From Liolophura sinensis (Eukaryota > Mollusca > Polyplacophora > Chitonida > Chitonidae): a stretch of 64,000 nt of DNA. The notes under the pieces are model-generated. The model searched no databases. It saw nothing but the letters and a program-made list of their open reading frames with translations, and was not told the DNA's origin. The stretch covers positions 10,403,385 through 10,467,384 of the forward strand of contig NC_088295.1 in NCBI RefSeq assembly GCF_032854445.1, in the 5' to 3' direction. The position numbers were made by a program, and so were the translations under genes. Shown here in pieces: positions 1 through 10,775 of this stretch. Position 1 is the stretch's first letter. The number at the start of each line of letters is the position of its first letter.

Positions 1-2260
1 CTCGTCATTTTCGAACTGCATCTAATACCGCTTAAACTGGGCCTAGGGGCCGTAAAGGCAGCCATGCTCATTACATCTGCATGATGTCTTTATGAACAGT
101 TGCAATCAAAGCGCGACTGAGATACCTTGTTTAATTGTTATTTGGCCTGGAACTCATTCATGGACTACGAAGTTGAACTTCATGATATGGAATTCATGCC
201 TGGAATATCAACCGTCTGCCCGGCATCATTGAAAACTGATGACCGCTTCACTCTTGTGTGCTACCGGCTTTATTTCCTATTTGTATAATTTCTTGCATAC
301 CTTTGTATTTGGAAGCTAGTGTTAAATGTTGTTTTGGAAGTGGATCTTCCGATTATCCACTTGGAACGCCCTTTACGGACTACGAATGGGACACGAATGT
401 CGGACTTGACGCTTATATAAATATAATTATTATTCTTCACATATATGTTTATGACTAATTCAATTTTCTCAATCTTAACTTCAAATTATTCTATATTTCC
501 ACTTTGGAAGTCATATTTCGTGCTGAGAATTCAACCATCATTTCGTCCTTGGCTGCAAAAATTATCTAGTACCTTAACCTAGATGAAGGTTAGATAAATA
601 ACCAGGAAGAATCGTCAGTATTACCATTACTAATTAAAGGCAATATCACATCAGTACAACTAAGATCTGGTTAATCTCTAAAATCAACGGAAAACTACTG
701 AATTTCGCTATATATAACTTGTGCACACTGAATTTACGTTTTGCCTGTTGCTTCTACGACGCATAATAAAGACAATTATTTTCAGAAAGCATCCACTTCA
801 TTTTAGTCCAATCATATTCCACCATTTTTAATCTTCCCACGAGTTCCAGTTGGCCATATCCTGTTTTGACCATTTGAACAGACTTGGTCTAATTACCACC
901 ATAGGTACGGAAAAATTCCTGTTCAGTGAAAACAACCCGAAAAGAGAGGCCTTCTCCGGGCGGTTCATTCTGTTGGGTCATGGAGTACGTAGTTGGAGCT
1001 ATTCGATACACGTACACATGAAATCAAGGACGGATGTCAAACTTCAGGTCCTAAAGACAACCTATAGAGGTTTAATACAAAACACAATAAAAAAGTTATC
1101 TCGGTTAACCTTAACTGGATGCTTATATTGCCTCTTCTGTGTGCTACACCAAACGTTCTGCCCATATCTACCAACAGGAAAGGTGTTTGCCGCTTGTATG
1201 ATTGAAGACTTGGAACGAAAGCGCTGTAATTTTGTGCTTTTTTTTTTCGTGAAACTTTTGAAATTAAATGAGTGCAGTTAAAACTAACTATATTCTATTT
1301 CCTTTGTTGCCACGAGATGGCTGAAATACTCTCCATGCATGTGACGTTAAGCCCTAACCATTCATTTATTTTCTTTCATTAGTGTATGCTCGTGTAAGAA
1401 CAAGACTACTGCAAACATCTCTAAACTTCACATAGACGATGGATTATAACTGTAAACGTGTTTGGCTAAACATCTTGCTAAATCTGGTTGGCCTATGACA
1501 CAGTAACACAGACCTGCTTAAATCTCTGTGCTACTTCTATAAGGAAATCCTCACTTAACCTCGACCCGGCCGGGAGATGGATTTGGGTTCCCATGAAGGA
1601 GGGGAAACTGTGTTGTTATCATGTGGTACTACACGACTCCCACCACTGACTATGAACAATGCATGGGACATGAAGACGTATACATAGTTAGCATTGTTTC
1701 CCAGCTTAATGCAGACAGTTTTCACAATACCGCCAAACGAAGCATGCCATAAAAGCATAGCGCGATGTCTATTGCGAATGTTTCAAATCGGACCAATATT
1801 ATGTTGGTTATGTACAGTTTAAAATTCTATCTTAGAATTTTCTATGTATTACCCGCACGCCGTCACATCCTCACTCTGTCCTGTAACAACTTACCTTATC
1901 TGGAAAAGGAGCTCCTAACCCCAACACGGCAAAACTCCATATCATCCAACTGACGTGTGTAAAATCCAAACACTGTACCTTCATTTTTGCTCTTTAATCA
2001 GCAATGTACACAATAGATGTTGTTAAACATAGATCTATTCCATGTACTACAAAAGCACTTGTATGGCGTTCGTTTGACACAGTTAGTGACGAATGACCGG
2101 GCGACTATCGCTGACCTCGTGTTCCAGTTTGATGCAGTGGAAGACGATAGCTTTTCCAACCATTACGCCAATCGACCAGGATCCGGTGCCGGCTACGTCA
2201 CGCGGAAAATATCGATGACAAATCGCTTATACTGTGCATGAAAATAATGACTGCTGACAA
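1..2260. other. No recognised gene (gene-poor flank)
   Basis: I see no supported gene here. The longest open frame (850-1281, plus, 143 codons) has no recognisable domain, no clear splice sites and a biased composition, so I treat it as chance. AT-rich stretches alternate with unremarkable sequence. An exon of a distant gene could be missed. Confidence 0.5.
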
Positions 2261-2267
2261 CCTTTGA

Positions 2268-2452
2268 CAGAAATTCAAGAAAAGCCGTCTTCTTAAGAAC
2301 TATTAAGGAATAAAATCTGTCCTTCTTCAATAGCTATTTCAACATCAACAGGCTAATTTGCAGAAATTCAAGAAAAGCCGTCTTCTTAAGAACTATTAAG
2401 GAATAAAATCTGTCCTTCTTCAATAGCTATTTCAACATCAACAGGCTAATTC
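2268..2452. repeat. 93-bp tandem duplication, two copies
   Basis: A 93-bp segment beginning CAGAAATTCAAGAAAAGCCG is repeated head to tail, with the second copy starting at 2361. The copies are virtually identical over their length, so the duplication is recent. No coding potential or known element is evident. Confidence 0.9.
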
Positions 2453-2698
2453 TAAACATTCTTCACTGTAGCAATAAAATGCTTCAAATCAGACTACCTT
2501 GAAGGTGGGGGAAATTATCTTTGAAACAATTGACCCACATCAGAGCACAAATGTCATTTATGTCCACACTGACTTTGCTCAAAAAAGACTATTTTGGGCT
2601 GTATTTCCTTGTTATTAATTCTAAAGTTGACGAAAGTCAAAATTTAACGCATGTTTGTGATCTTTAGGAGTTGAAATGGGGTACTAAGAATTTATAAT

Positions 2699-3516
2699 CC
2701 ATTTCTTTTTAGAGAGTCGCCTATATTCATCTGTCTGTAAATTCAGTCATACTTACTACTAAAATTGCCTGTAGCTAGTGACACGTAACAATCCAAGCTC
2801 TACACATTGACATGTTGAACGTCCATATTATTACAAGGAAAATGCAGTTAGAATACTTTTTTTAATTCATAATGTCAAACTCCAAAAGTTTAGTTTCGAT
2901 ACCAAGAGCCAAATGCCTCGGGTAATGTCATAGTTATTCAAAAGCAAGTTGCATGCTGGACAACGGGCGTGTGGAGTAATTTGTTTTACAATGGCTGAAC
3001 CAACAAGCGGTTAGAACAAACTCCACGCAGTGACACAGCCTACACTACTGTCTCTGAGAATCGACTATATGGCTTTAATTTCCTAATGTCCATCTTTAAA
3101 TCCACACCGCCTTGGAATCATATACTACAAGAGTTAAAATAACATTCATTTACTTAGGTTATATCATATTAAAACGTGTAAACAATTTAAAACATGGTTG
3201 TGTATGTAACAGGGTTTACAGTTACGTCGATAGCAGTTTAGGTAACTGGTGTCGCCCTCCATCAAAACAGGTTGAACTCCGCCATATATCCAGCATGCCA
3301 CTGCTTTTTGAATAATTGTGACGTCGAAACCGAGCTTATGGACTTTAACATTACGAATTAGAAAAAGTGCTCTAGCTTCATTTTCCGGCGAGACAGACTT
3401 GCAACATATCCATGTGTAGAGCTTGTGTTGTTACGTGTCACTGATTAAAGGCAATTTTGGTAGCGAGTATGACTGATTTTACAGGGAAGCTGAATACAGA
3501 CGACTATCTAAAGGAA
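2699..3516. mobile_element. Foldback / long-TIR DNA element
   Basis: The left arm (about 2699-2975) matches the reverse complement of the right arm (about 3255-3516) over roughly 250 bp at about 75-80 percent identity by eye. Landmarks are TCAGTCATACT, AAAATTGCCT, GTGACACGTAACA, AGCTCTACACAT and TTATTCAAAA, in the same order in both arms. About 280 bp separate them. The arms carry no transposase. This is the architecture of a foldback or long-terminal-inverted-repeat MITE. The outer ends and any target-site duplication are not sharp, which fits an old insertion. Confidence 0.7.
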
Positions 3517-3749
3517 ATAAACTTTCGTTAAAACAAAACAGTAGATTGGGTCATACGCAACGTAATATACTGAGCATTAAAATTTTAACTTAAGTAAAAT
3601 ATCGCATCGTGGAATCGATCCCATTACCAGGGCCCTTCATAACCGGACAGATAAAGTGAAACCTATAAGCTAATGACTAAACTGTAGTAATTCGTGGCCC
3701 TGTAAGCATGAACCAAATGAACAACCTATGTACACACTGTTATGGTCCA

Positions 3750-4121
3750 GAGAGAGTGAGTGAGTGAGTGAGTGAGTGCTTGGGGTTTAACGTCGTACTC
3801 AACAATTTTTCAGTCATATGACGACGAAGGAATCCTTAGGGTGCATGCACGTGTAATGTGCCTCCTTGTTGCAGGACGGATTTCCACCGCTCTTTTATTT
3901 AGTGCTGCTTCACTGAGACGCCTTACCGAAGGCAAGTAAGCCGCCCCGCCCGAGCCATTATACTGATACGGGTCAACCAGTCGTTGCACTATCCCCTTCA
4001 TGCTGAACGCCAAGCGAGGAAGTTACAACTTCCTCTTTTCAAGTCTTAGGTGTGACTCGATCAAGGATTGATCCTGGATCTACCGGTTAAGAAACGGACG
4101 CTCTACCAACTGTGGGTCCAG
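3750..4121 (-). mobile_element. tRNA-derived SINE, copy 1
   Basis: Read on the minus strand, the element begins near 4121 with a tRNA-like head: a TTGGTAGAGCG A-box-like block followed by GGATCAATCC resembling a B box. It continues through a conserved body and ends in a GTTAAACCCCAAGCACTCAC tail with a short (CACT)n run. A second copy lies at about 26606-26940 on the same strand. The shared core includes CATATGACGACG, AGTGCTGCTTCACTGAGAC and GGGTCAACCAGTCGTTGCAC. Similar sequences are, as I recall, widespread in mollusc genomes. Confidence 0.75.
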
Positions 4122-4133
4122 AGAGAAGCCATA

Positions 4134-4375
4134 CACACATTGTGATGATTCACATAGAAACCATGCATGCACTCACAAGATTCACAAAGAAACCATGCTC
4201 CCATTGTCAAGGTTCACAAAGAAACCATTAACACATTGTCATGGTTCAACAAAAAAGCATGCATGCGTTGTCATAATTTGTAAAGAAACCATGAACACTT
4301 TGTGCTGGTTCATATGGCAGCCCTTCACGCACCCTCACAGTCTACACAGAAACAATACCCATATTGCCATGGTAT
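4134..4375. repeat. Degenerate minisatellite, ~32-bp unit
   Basis: A roughly 32-bp unit (GGTTCACAAAGAAACCATG plus a variable CACATTGTCA segment) recurs about seven times with many substitutions. It abuts the SINE at 3750-4121. The short plus-strand ORF inside it is a repeat artefact. Confidence 0.75.
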
Positions 4376-4498
4376 ACGTTTCCTATGTCCCGCTATTCCT
4401 GATCTCATAGTTCAAAGGCTATGAATCACGACCCACGCAAGATGCATGTTCAGTTCTAGCCTTGGATCCCCTGACCCCTTCCTCTCAATACCGGTGGC

Positions 4499-4684
4499 CC
4501 CAGGATCATCAAGCTGTGTGACACTTACGTCAGACTTAGTCCTAACGTGTGGTGTCATTCCTGAACTTATAGTTTAATATGAACGCTAATGCTCAGAGAA
4601 TATCATGAAATTCTAAGACAACACTTAAACTGTTTTGATGTTAACACTAAGTCTGACGTACGTCTAAGGCAGCTTCGTGATCCC
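4499..4684. mobile_element. Short MITE-like hairpin
   Basis: The left end (about 4501-4540, AGGATCATCAAGCTGTG...ACGTCAGACTTAGT) is inverted at the right end (about 4646-4684, ACTAAGTCTGACGTACG...GCAGCTTCGTGATCC). This gives imperfect terminal inverted repeats of about 40 bp around a core of about 105 bp. No coding sequence is present. The element family is not identified. Confidence 0.6.
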
Positions 4685-5044
4685 TTTTCCTTAATCTTAC
4701 AGCCTCCCTTCAAAGAGTCTTAACACTGTTTTCACTGTTATGAATCTTGCTTTCATTTGAAGTTAGCTTTATTTTAGACTTTACAAATGCTGTCTTAAAT
4801 GCACCATCATTCTACTGCAGTGAATTCTGAATAAAGCATCATGTTCGAAAACATTTCTGACCAACCGTTAAAGAGAAGTGGTGTCTTTGAATCAGACTTG
4901 ATAAGATCGAATGTTTGCTCTATCTTCAGATTTTACAGATCTATAATATGGTTAGGCTTGTAAATACAACTTATTTCCGTTTTTTCAGCTTTCATTTGTA
5001 TGCATCCTTCGAATGAAGTGGCGTTCCACACAGAGACTTAATGT

Positions 5045-6262
5045 CTAAAACAAAACCGCTACGATCTCTCCTTTTTTCCTTCTGTGTATTTTGCTCCATT
5101 TGGATTTCGGTTTTGTGATGACGGTACTATTTTCGCAGCCAGATACCACGCTAGAGTTTTGTGAAGAGGGTTGACATTCACTCATGTTGTCCACAGTGTC
5201 TGTCCCAGTCTGATTTCTAGAAGGATCCTCTTGTTGATCAGATCTACCTATGTAAGATCTGTAGATGTAATGGCAGAAAGGCAGATTGTCTGGAATCGCC
5301 AATGGCTCTTCATCTACTCTGCCCTTGTGTACAACTGAGGACTTCATGAGTGGAATGTTAACGTTGTCTAACCACTTCCAAGTGTGGTAGTCGGGAATTC
5401 CGGGTAAGAACACCGGCGAGACCTTATCACAACCTTCTATTCCAGACCAGAGGTTCGCCTCACCATAGCCTAACAGGATAGGTAAGGTGAATTCACGGAA
5501 ATTCGTCGTCCCCAAGAAGTCAAGCAGCCTCTGTTGTAGTGAACATTTGCTACTCTTCCTTGGCACAGGCACTTGGCAAATCTTGCCGAGGATAATGAAA
5601 CGCGATTCTGTAGTTATTTTGTCCAAAGATTCTGTCCAAATAAACTGAGCCTGTCGAGTGGTTGACATTTTGAAAACCGGGTGTGACTTGAGCTCCCCAG
5701 AAAACACGATGCGATAAGTCCCCTCTTCAATGTAAGGTACTTCCATCATAACCATGTTACCGTTGTTGTCGTATGTTACTGTGACGTCAGTGGTATCAAG
5801 TCGACAACCATGTTTGGGGTGATGTCTGGATGACGTCACCACGGTCAAGACCTGAGCGGTGTACACTGAGCTCGATAACAGTCTGCCAGCGGACTGGTTG
5901 GATATGTGTAAGACCAAAGAAAGCTTCACCAAGCAACATTTCCCATCTCTCATAGAAACGATCTTTCGGCTGTTTGTCTGAAGTGAGTTGCAGTCCTTGT
6001 CTGACATTAATGACTGCCCTTCTGTGCTCACAATGTCAGCTTCCATTGGTGCCTTTGCGTTTGAAACTGTACCAAGACTATCCTCTATCTGCGTGACTAC
6101 CGCCTCGCTTCGATCACTCTTGTCTCCTTCGGGCATCATAAACACAAACTTTTTCGAGTTTTCTGGGTCAGTGAATGAATTTTTAACCATTATTTTAGCA
6201 TAATTCGGATGAACGTTCCACAGCTTACAAGTTACATTAACGTCGTCACTAATATTAGACAT
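5045..6262 (-). CDS. Hypothetical protein, 405 aa, single exon
   Basis: An uninterrupted 405-codon frame, far longer than chance in this AT-rich region. The start AACAAATGTCT has an acceptable eukaryotic context, and a TATA-like TTTTTATATAAT lies about 30 bp upstream. I do not recognise the family. The middle (about residues 110-300) looks globular, with alternating hydrophobic stretches that suggest beta structure and a block reading RLLDFLGTTNFREFTLPILL. Residues 340-385 are Ser/Asn/Gln-rich and likely disordered, and the C-terminus is basic (KPKSKWSKIHRRKKG). No signal peptide or membrane segment is obvious. It may be a single-exon gene, a retrogene, or the last exon of a longer gene: a weak acceptor-like CATCAG lies 5 nt before the ATG. 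That it is coding is fairly sure; its function is unknown. Confidence 0.65.
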   Translation of the reverse strand: MSNISDDVNVTCKLWNVHPNYAKIMVKNSFTDPENSKKFVFMMPEGDKSDRSEAVVTQIEDSLGTVSNAKAPMEADIVSTEGQSLMSDKDCNSLQTNSRKIVSMRDGKCCLVKLSLVLHISNQSAGRLLSSSVYTAQVLTVVTSSRHHPKHGCRLDTTDVTVTYDNNGNMVMMEVPYIEEGTYRIVFSGELKSHPVFKMSTTRQAQFIWTESLDKITTESRFIILGKICQVPVPRKSSKCSLQQRLLDFLGTTNFREFTLPILLGYGEANLWSGIEGCDKVSPVFLPGIPDYHTWKWLDNVNIPLMKSSVVHKGRVDEEPLAIPDNLPFCHYIYRSYIGRSDQQEDPSRNQTGTDTVDNMSECQPSSQNSSVVSGCENSTVITKPKSKWSKIHRRKKGEIVAVLF

Positions 6263-7480
6263 TTGTTCTGATGCATGTATTATATAAAAAGGATGTCACG
6301 AGCACCGCTTTGATTGCTCACCATGCCGGGTGTAAACAGCAGGAACACGTCGTGGCCGAATATACTGGGTGCGAAATCCACCTGCAAAAGTACAACATAA
6401 AACTGAATAAAAACAATACGCGGAAAAGCAATTATACAGTGTATGCGATTAAAGGCTTTATTTATTTATTTGTTTTTTCATTTATGTCAACAGTGGACAG
6501 CATTGCTCTAGTTTAATTCGTTTATCTGATAGATTTCACAGAAACGGTAAATATCACACGTCTATTACTGTCTTGTATATTGAAGGGCAATAAAATACAT
6601 GCCTCATCCTATATCGTATGTGGTATCAAGACGTATCGTATTTCCACAATACATACAAAATAAAGTACTTTTGTTTTTGTAACTTTATAGATAAATCCAG
6701 TTGGAAGCAATCTTAAACGACCACAGCTATTTTGTTCTGACGTTTTTGGTAACTGTATAAATCAGCTTTTAAAGTGGAATATTACCCTCTGTGAGGGAGA
6801 CCAAGAAATACGATCGCATTGTCTATACAATTTGTGTAATGCTGACTTCAAGTACAATAAACTAGTTTTTGTCTTTTGTGTGCTGGACATCTTTTATATA
6901 GACGAAGGAGATGTAGACGGAAATTTCAACAATTTCTATGACATAAAAGACTGCATGCCACAGCAAACTGTTCCATCCAGAAAATACTCGGCGTTGTGTG
7001 ATAATGATCTTAAGACTCCACTGAAAGAAAAGAGCGTGCACACGGAATGCTCAAGTCCACAAATAGGCCATCCGACTATGACATTTTTAAAAAGTCAAGA
7101 AAACTCTTTAAAGGCTCGAAAAAACAAAACTACGCACAGTATGTTGAGTCCACTGAACACCCTGTGTCTTCCAAAGAGGTTTTTGGACATTAGTAAGATC
7201 ATGTTCTAGTACAAGGAGTATACATTCGTGTGTTCATCTTGATAACGAAACGGTGGACAAGAATAATTAAACCGCTGAACAGTTCATTTTGTACTTTAAA
7301 TATGTCTTTAATACAGGTAATTCAACTTCTTTGTCAGTTTTTGACGACTTGCAAGTGTTGGTACCTAACAATGTGCATATTAAATCTATAACTGGCATGA
7401 TATATCTGGTCGTTTTATCACAGAATGTGCTCAACAATGGTGCATTCCATTAAGAAAGTTTGTTGTTCATTATTTTTCTT
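6263..7480. other. AT-rich flank with one weak exon candidate
   Basis: No clear gene. An open stretch on the plus strand to 7209, after a possible acceptor ATATAG near 6900, encodes about 100 residues (KDCMPQQTVPSRKYSALC and onwards). It could be a terminal exon, but no upstream partner or homology was seen. The rest is AT-rich with short homopolymers. Confidence 0.3.
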
Positions 7481-7489
7481 TTTCAGGGT

Positions 7490-8870
7490 ATTTATCCTCA
7501 TGTATTCAAAAAGTACATGCTGTATCTATTTTGAGTGAAAACAGAAACGAAGACAAAAAACTACCGAGATGTTTCTGTTTTACCGTTATTTAGCAAGCTT
7601 TTGAAAAGGCAGTTTTTAATACATTGTGTAAACATGAGGAAAATTCAGTTAACGTTCAGCAACATGGATTTGTAGGAAACTGAAAGGTTGAATATAATTT
7701 AGTAACATACATAGATGAAAAATCTAAAGCTCTCGACAGTGCATGGTCATCAAATCGATGTAGTATATTTAGATTTCTCCAAGGCATTTGATTCGGTACC
7801 ACTTTGATTCAAGTGTTTCTCTATCTGTATTTTCCCGCTTGTATTCAAAAGGCACATGCTGCTCCGATTTTTAAAAGAGGAAACAGAAACGATGACATGA
7901 CTTGTTAGTACAGAAGTCAATGTATTATGGCCTCACTGATCCGTGAAATCTTATCTCATCCAATGTATTGCTGCAAACGAAGGCACCTCTAGTGGAGTAG
8001 TGTTATATCTGGTGTGAACCAGGAGTCCATAACTGCACCATTGCTTTTTGTCCTCTGTGTAACCGATTTACCTAAATATATTACTTATTCCAAACTTTCA
8101 ACGTATGCTAACGTATGCCAAGGTTTTTAAACAAACTGACTCTGTGCAGCATAGCTCAGGCTTTCAAAATGATTTGAAAGAATTTCAAAAATTTTGCAAA
8201 AACTTGGCCGCTGTCGCTTAATGTCAACAAGGCTTGTGCACTCCTTTGCCAATAAGCGTAAACAAATTATCACTGACTATTTTGTGAACATTTTCAAGCT
8301 TGTACCTCTTGTAAAAGACCTTGGGGTGTTTCTTTCCCTTAACTTGCCATTTAAATTTTCTCGCACATGCAACTGTGAGCAAGGTGCGGAGACTTTTTTT
8401 TTAAACGAACGTTTAATGTTTTTATAGGTTTTAAGGGGCTAAAAACATTATACTTGTCAATTCTACGATGCACATGAAAATTTACGTCCGCTGTGTGGAG
8501 CCCCCCAAAATACTTATGTGATAAAATAGAAAACGTTCAAAGTAGTTCGTAAAATTTCCATGTTTTTAATCAAATGTTGTATATATATTAGAGAAATACA
8601 CAGAAACAATTTGGTGTACAGCCACTGTATATTCGGTATATACTGTATATAATCTTTTCAATATTATACGAGGTCGCTTAAATCTAAGAAAAGCGTACTT
8701 TTCCCCACAAGACAGGACCTACTTAACCAGCTTACTGACATGGACAACTCATCAGACATTTTACCTCTAAAGATTGTTTTAAACGATCTGTCAAGAAAGT
8801 GCTATGGAAGTGACTTTAATAATCTTCATGCTCCCTCTAATTTTAGCTAGGGTAGGCCGAGGCCTATTTA
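7490..8870 (+). pseudogene. Decayed non-LTR retrotransposon reverse transcriptase
   Basis: Frameshifted fragments carry reverse-transcriptase landmarks in order. These are a HGFVGN block near 7664, VVYLDFSKAFDSVP at about 7759-7803 (the RT palm motif of LINE elements), APLLFVLCVTDLPKYI at about 8036-8083 (equivalent to GPLLFxxYINDLP), and a PPKYLCDKIENVQ-like block near 8503-8540, typical of the RT C-terminal side. The YADD catalytic box is degraded (STYANV at about 8098). Stops and frame changes are numerous, and no endonuclease domain is recognisable upstream. The element is most like CR1/jockey-class LINEs by memory and is dead. Confidence 0.8.
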
Positions 8871-9770
8871 CTCATTATTTAAGTATTTATTTATTTTATG
8901 TATTTATTCCTTGAACTATTACTACTTATAGGCCTATATATGTAAATTTCGAGCAAGTAAATGTCTGTTGGCTCTCGAAAACATAAATAAACATTTCCAA
9001 TATGGCAATGGGATACGCCCAGCTCTGAGATCGGATGGTCATGTTCCCAGTTTAGCTTCCACATTAACTATTTCTGAAAACTAAGCTGGGAAGAAGTTAA
9101 CAGACTTCAGATCTAGGGTACACCACGTTAGAAAGCCCGAAACACCATGTCTCGTCATTCGATACCCACGCCCATATAGCTACAGGACAAAACATGGCCA
9201 AGGTGACGTCAGCGGAAACAGCTGCTTTTCGGATCACAACAATAACCCGCGCCTGGTTGGATAAAACTGATAGGCCTAACATGGCTGCGCTTCGATTTTC
9301 TCAATGTGTGCGAATTGGCTTATACCTTGAACTGTGATATCTCGGTTAGGCAACATCACAAAAATATAAAGTCATGCTTTTTAAAACTTTATGTGGGATG
9401 CCTACTTCATCGATCAATATATATATAGACTAGTTTTAACTTTTCTCTTGACATTAAATATTCTGCCTTTTTGCCGATTTTATATAGGCCCCTAGTATTG
9501 AGTCAAAACGAAAAAAAAAACCTTTCTGCATTTCCTTCAAAAGATTTTCCTTACCTCATGATTTGTAGCATCATAAAGTTACGTTGACGTTGACATTTAA
9601 ACGGCGCTTACATTGGCGAACATATTTACGTCATTGACGTCACAATGGATACTTAATCCATTCACGTGTATAATGCAACAATGTGTAGTTAAATTAAAAA
9701 CTAAAAAAGTCAGTGCCGTAGGCCTAAGTGCATCAACGAGACATAATATATGAAAACATCTCCCGACTAA
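8871..9770. other. No recognised gene
   Basis: AT-rich sequence with several TATTTATTTA runs, possibly the 3' tail of the LINE fragment. The short minus-strand ORFs here show no family resemblance. Confidence 0.5.
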
Positions 9771-9962
9771 TGCCAAGAAGGTCGAATTCAAGACCAGCTC
9801 ATGATGGCTTGAATTTCCCTCCTATTGTACATGTACGTGGGAAAGCCTTTCAGCAACCTGCGGGTGGTTCTGGGTTTCCCTCGGCTCTGTCCGGTTCTTC
9901 CCCGGTTTCCATAAAGGCCTATACCCCTATGGTACGGCGTAAAACACCAACCAAATAAATAA
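9771..9962 (+). mobile_element. tRNA-derived SINE, 5'-truncated
   Basis: This copy starts near a B-box-like GGTCGAATTCAAGACC and continues through AGCTCATGATGG, GGGTTTCCCTCGG...CCGGTTT and GGCGTAAAACACCAACC. It ends in (AAAT)n. It matches the full copy at 59401-59664 but lacks the A-box head. The ORFs spanning it on both strands are artefacts of the repeat. Confidence 0.75.
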
Positions 9963-10550
9963 ATACGAAGAAGGATATAACTCATGACAGTAGGCCTATA
10001 TCTTTCATAAGATGTCCGTGTTTACTGTCTGTACAACACTATACTTTTAATTATTCATTCATTTACTCAACATGTCTGTACCATGATTGCATAGTTGCTA
10101 GGCCTATAAAAAGGAGAACAGTTCGTGATATGCATCACTGCATCAGTATTCTGCATATACAGACTATCTATTTAAATATTTATTTCTTTATTTATTTAGA
10201 TTATCATACCTTTTATCTTCATTTATATGTCTTATACTCAAGAATGTTTTAGTGTAGGCCTATTATATACGACACATTTCAAGTCGTTTCACCAGAAGTC
10301 TATTAACCTCTCGGGTTAATAGACCTCTGATTTCGCTTTATAACTCCCGTGCACGCGAGGCACTTGAATTAGGCTCAACTTGGTCTATATTTTAGGCTAT
10401 ATGCCCAATATTGATCGATCCATGCTCCAACATTGCTCCATGTTTGTGTTTGACGTGCTTGAAAACAGCTTGTATTCTTTGGTTTTCAGTTGATATGATT
10501 CCAGTTACACTGCCAGTTTAAGAGTAGCGTTTACGCAAAGAAGGGAGGTA

Positions 10551-10775
10551 ATGTCGATAGATGTCGCTCTATTTAATCAACAGAATGCCGGCAAGATGTT
10601 GATAAAATATGTTGGTAGGCCGAGTCCATGGAAAGGCAAAACACTTTACAATATTGCGTGCAATTTGAAAAATAGAGGCGAAGGGAGAGTGGTGATAAGA
10701 TGGTCTTTTGCAAACCGCTATCCGGAGAAGTGTTTTTACAGATTAACTAAAGTAGAGCCGGATACAACAGACCCG
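10551..10775 (+). CDS. MRPS34: MRPS34 exon 1
   Basis: 75 codons ending EPDTTDP at donor CCG|GTAAAT. Two in-frame ATGs (10551 and 10596) compete. The second gives an N-terminus that starts directly with the conserved IKYVGRP-type segment. The open frame that runs on past the donor to 10850 is intron. Confidence 0.85.

Noticed and set aside
850-1281. 143-aa ORF as a gene
   Set aside because: No domain, no upstream signal and no splice support; its length is within chance for this window.
9280-9330. ATGGCTGCG start of a new gene
   Set aside because: The frame ends after about 19 codons with no convincing donor.
9728-9985. ORFs on both strands around 9.8 kb
   Set aside because: They coincide with a SINE copy.
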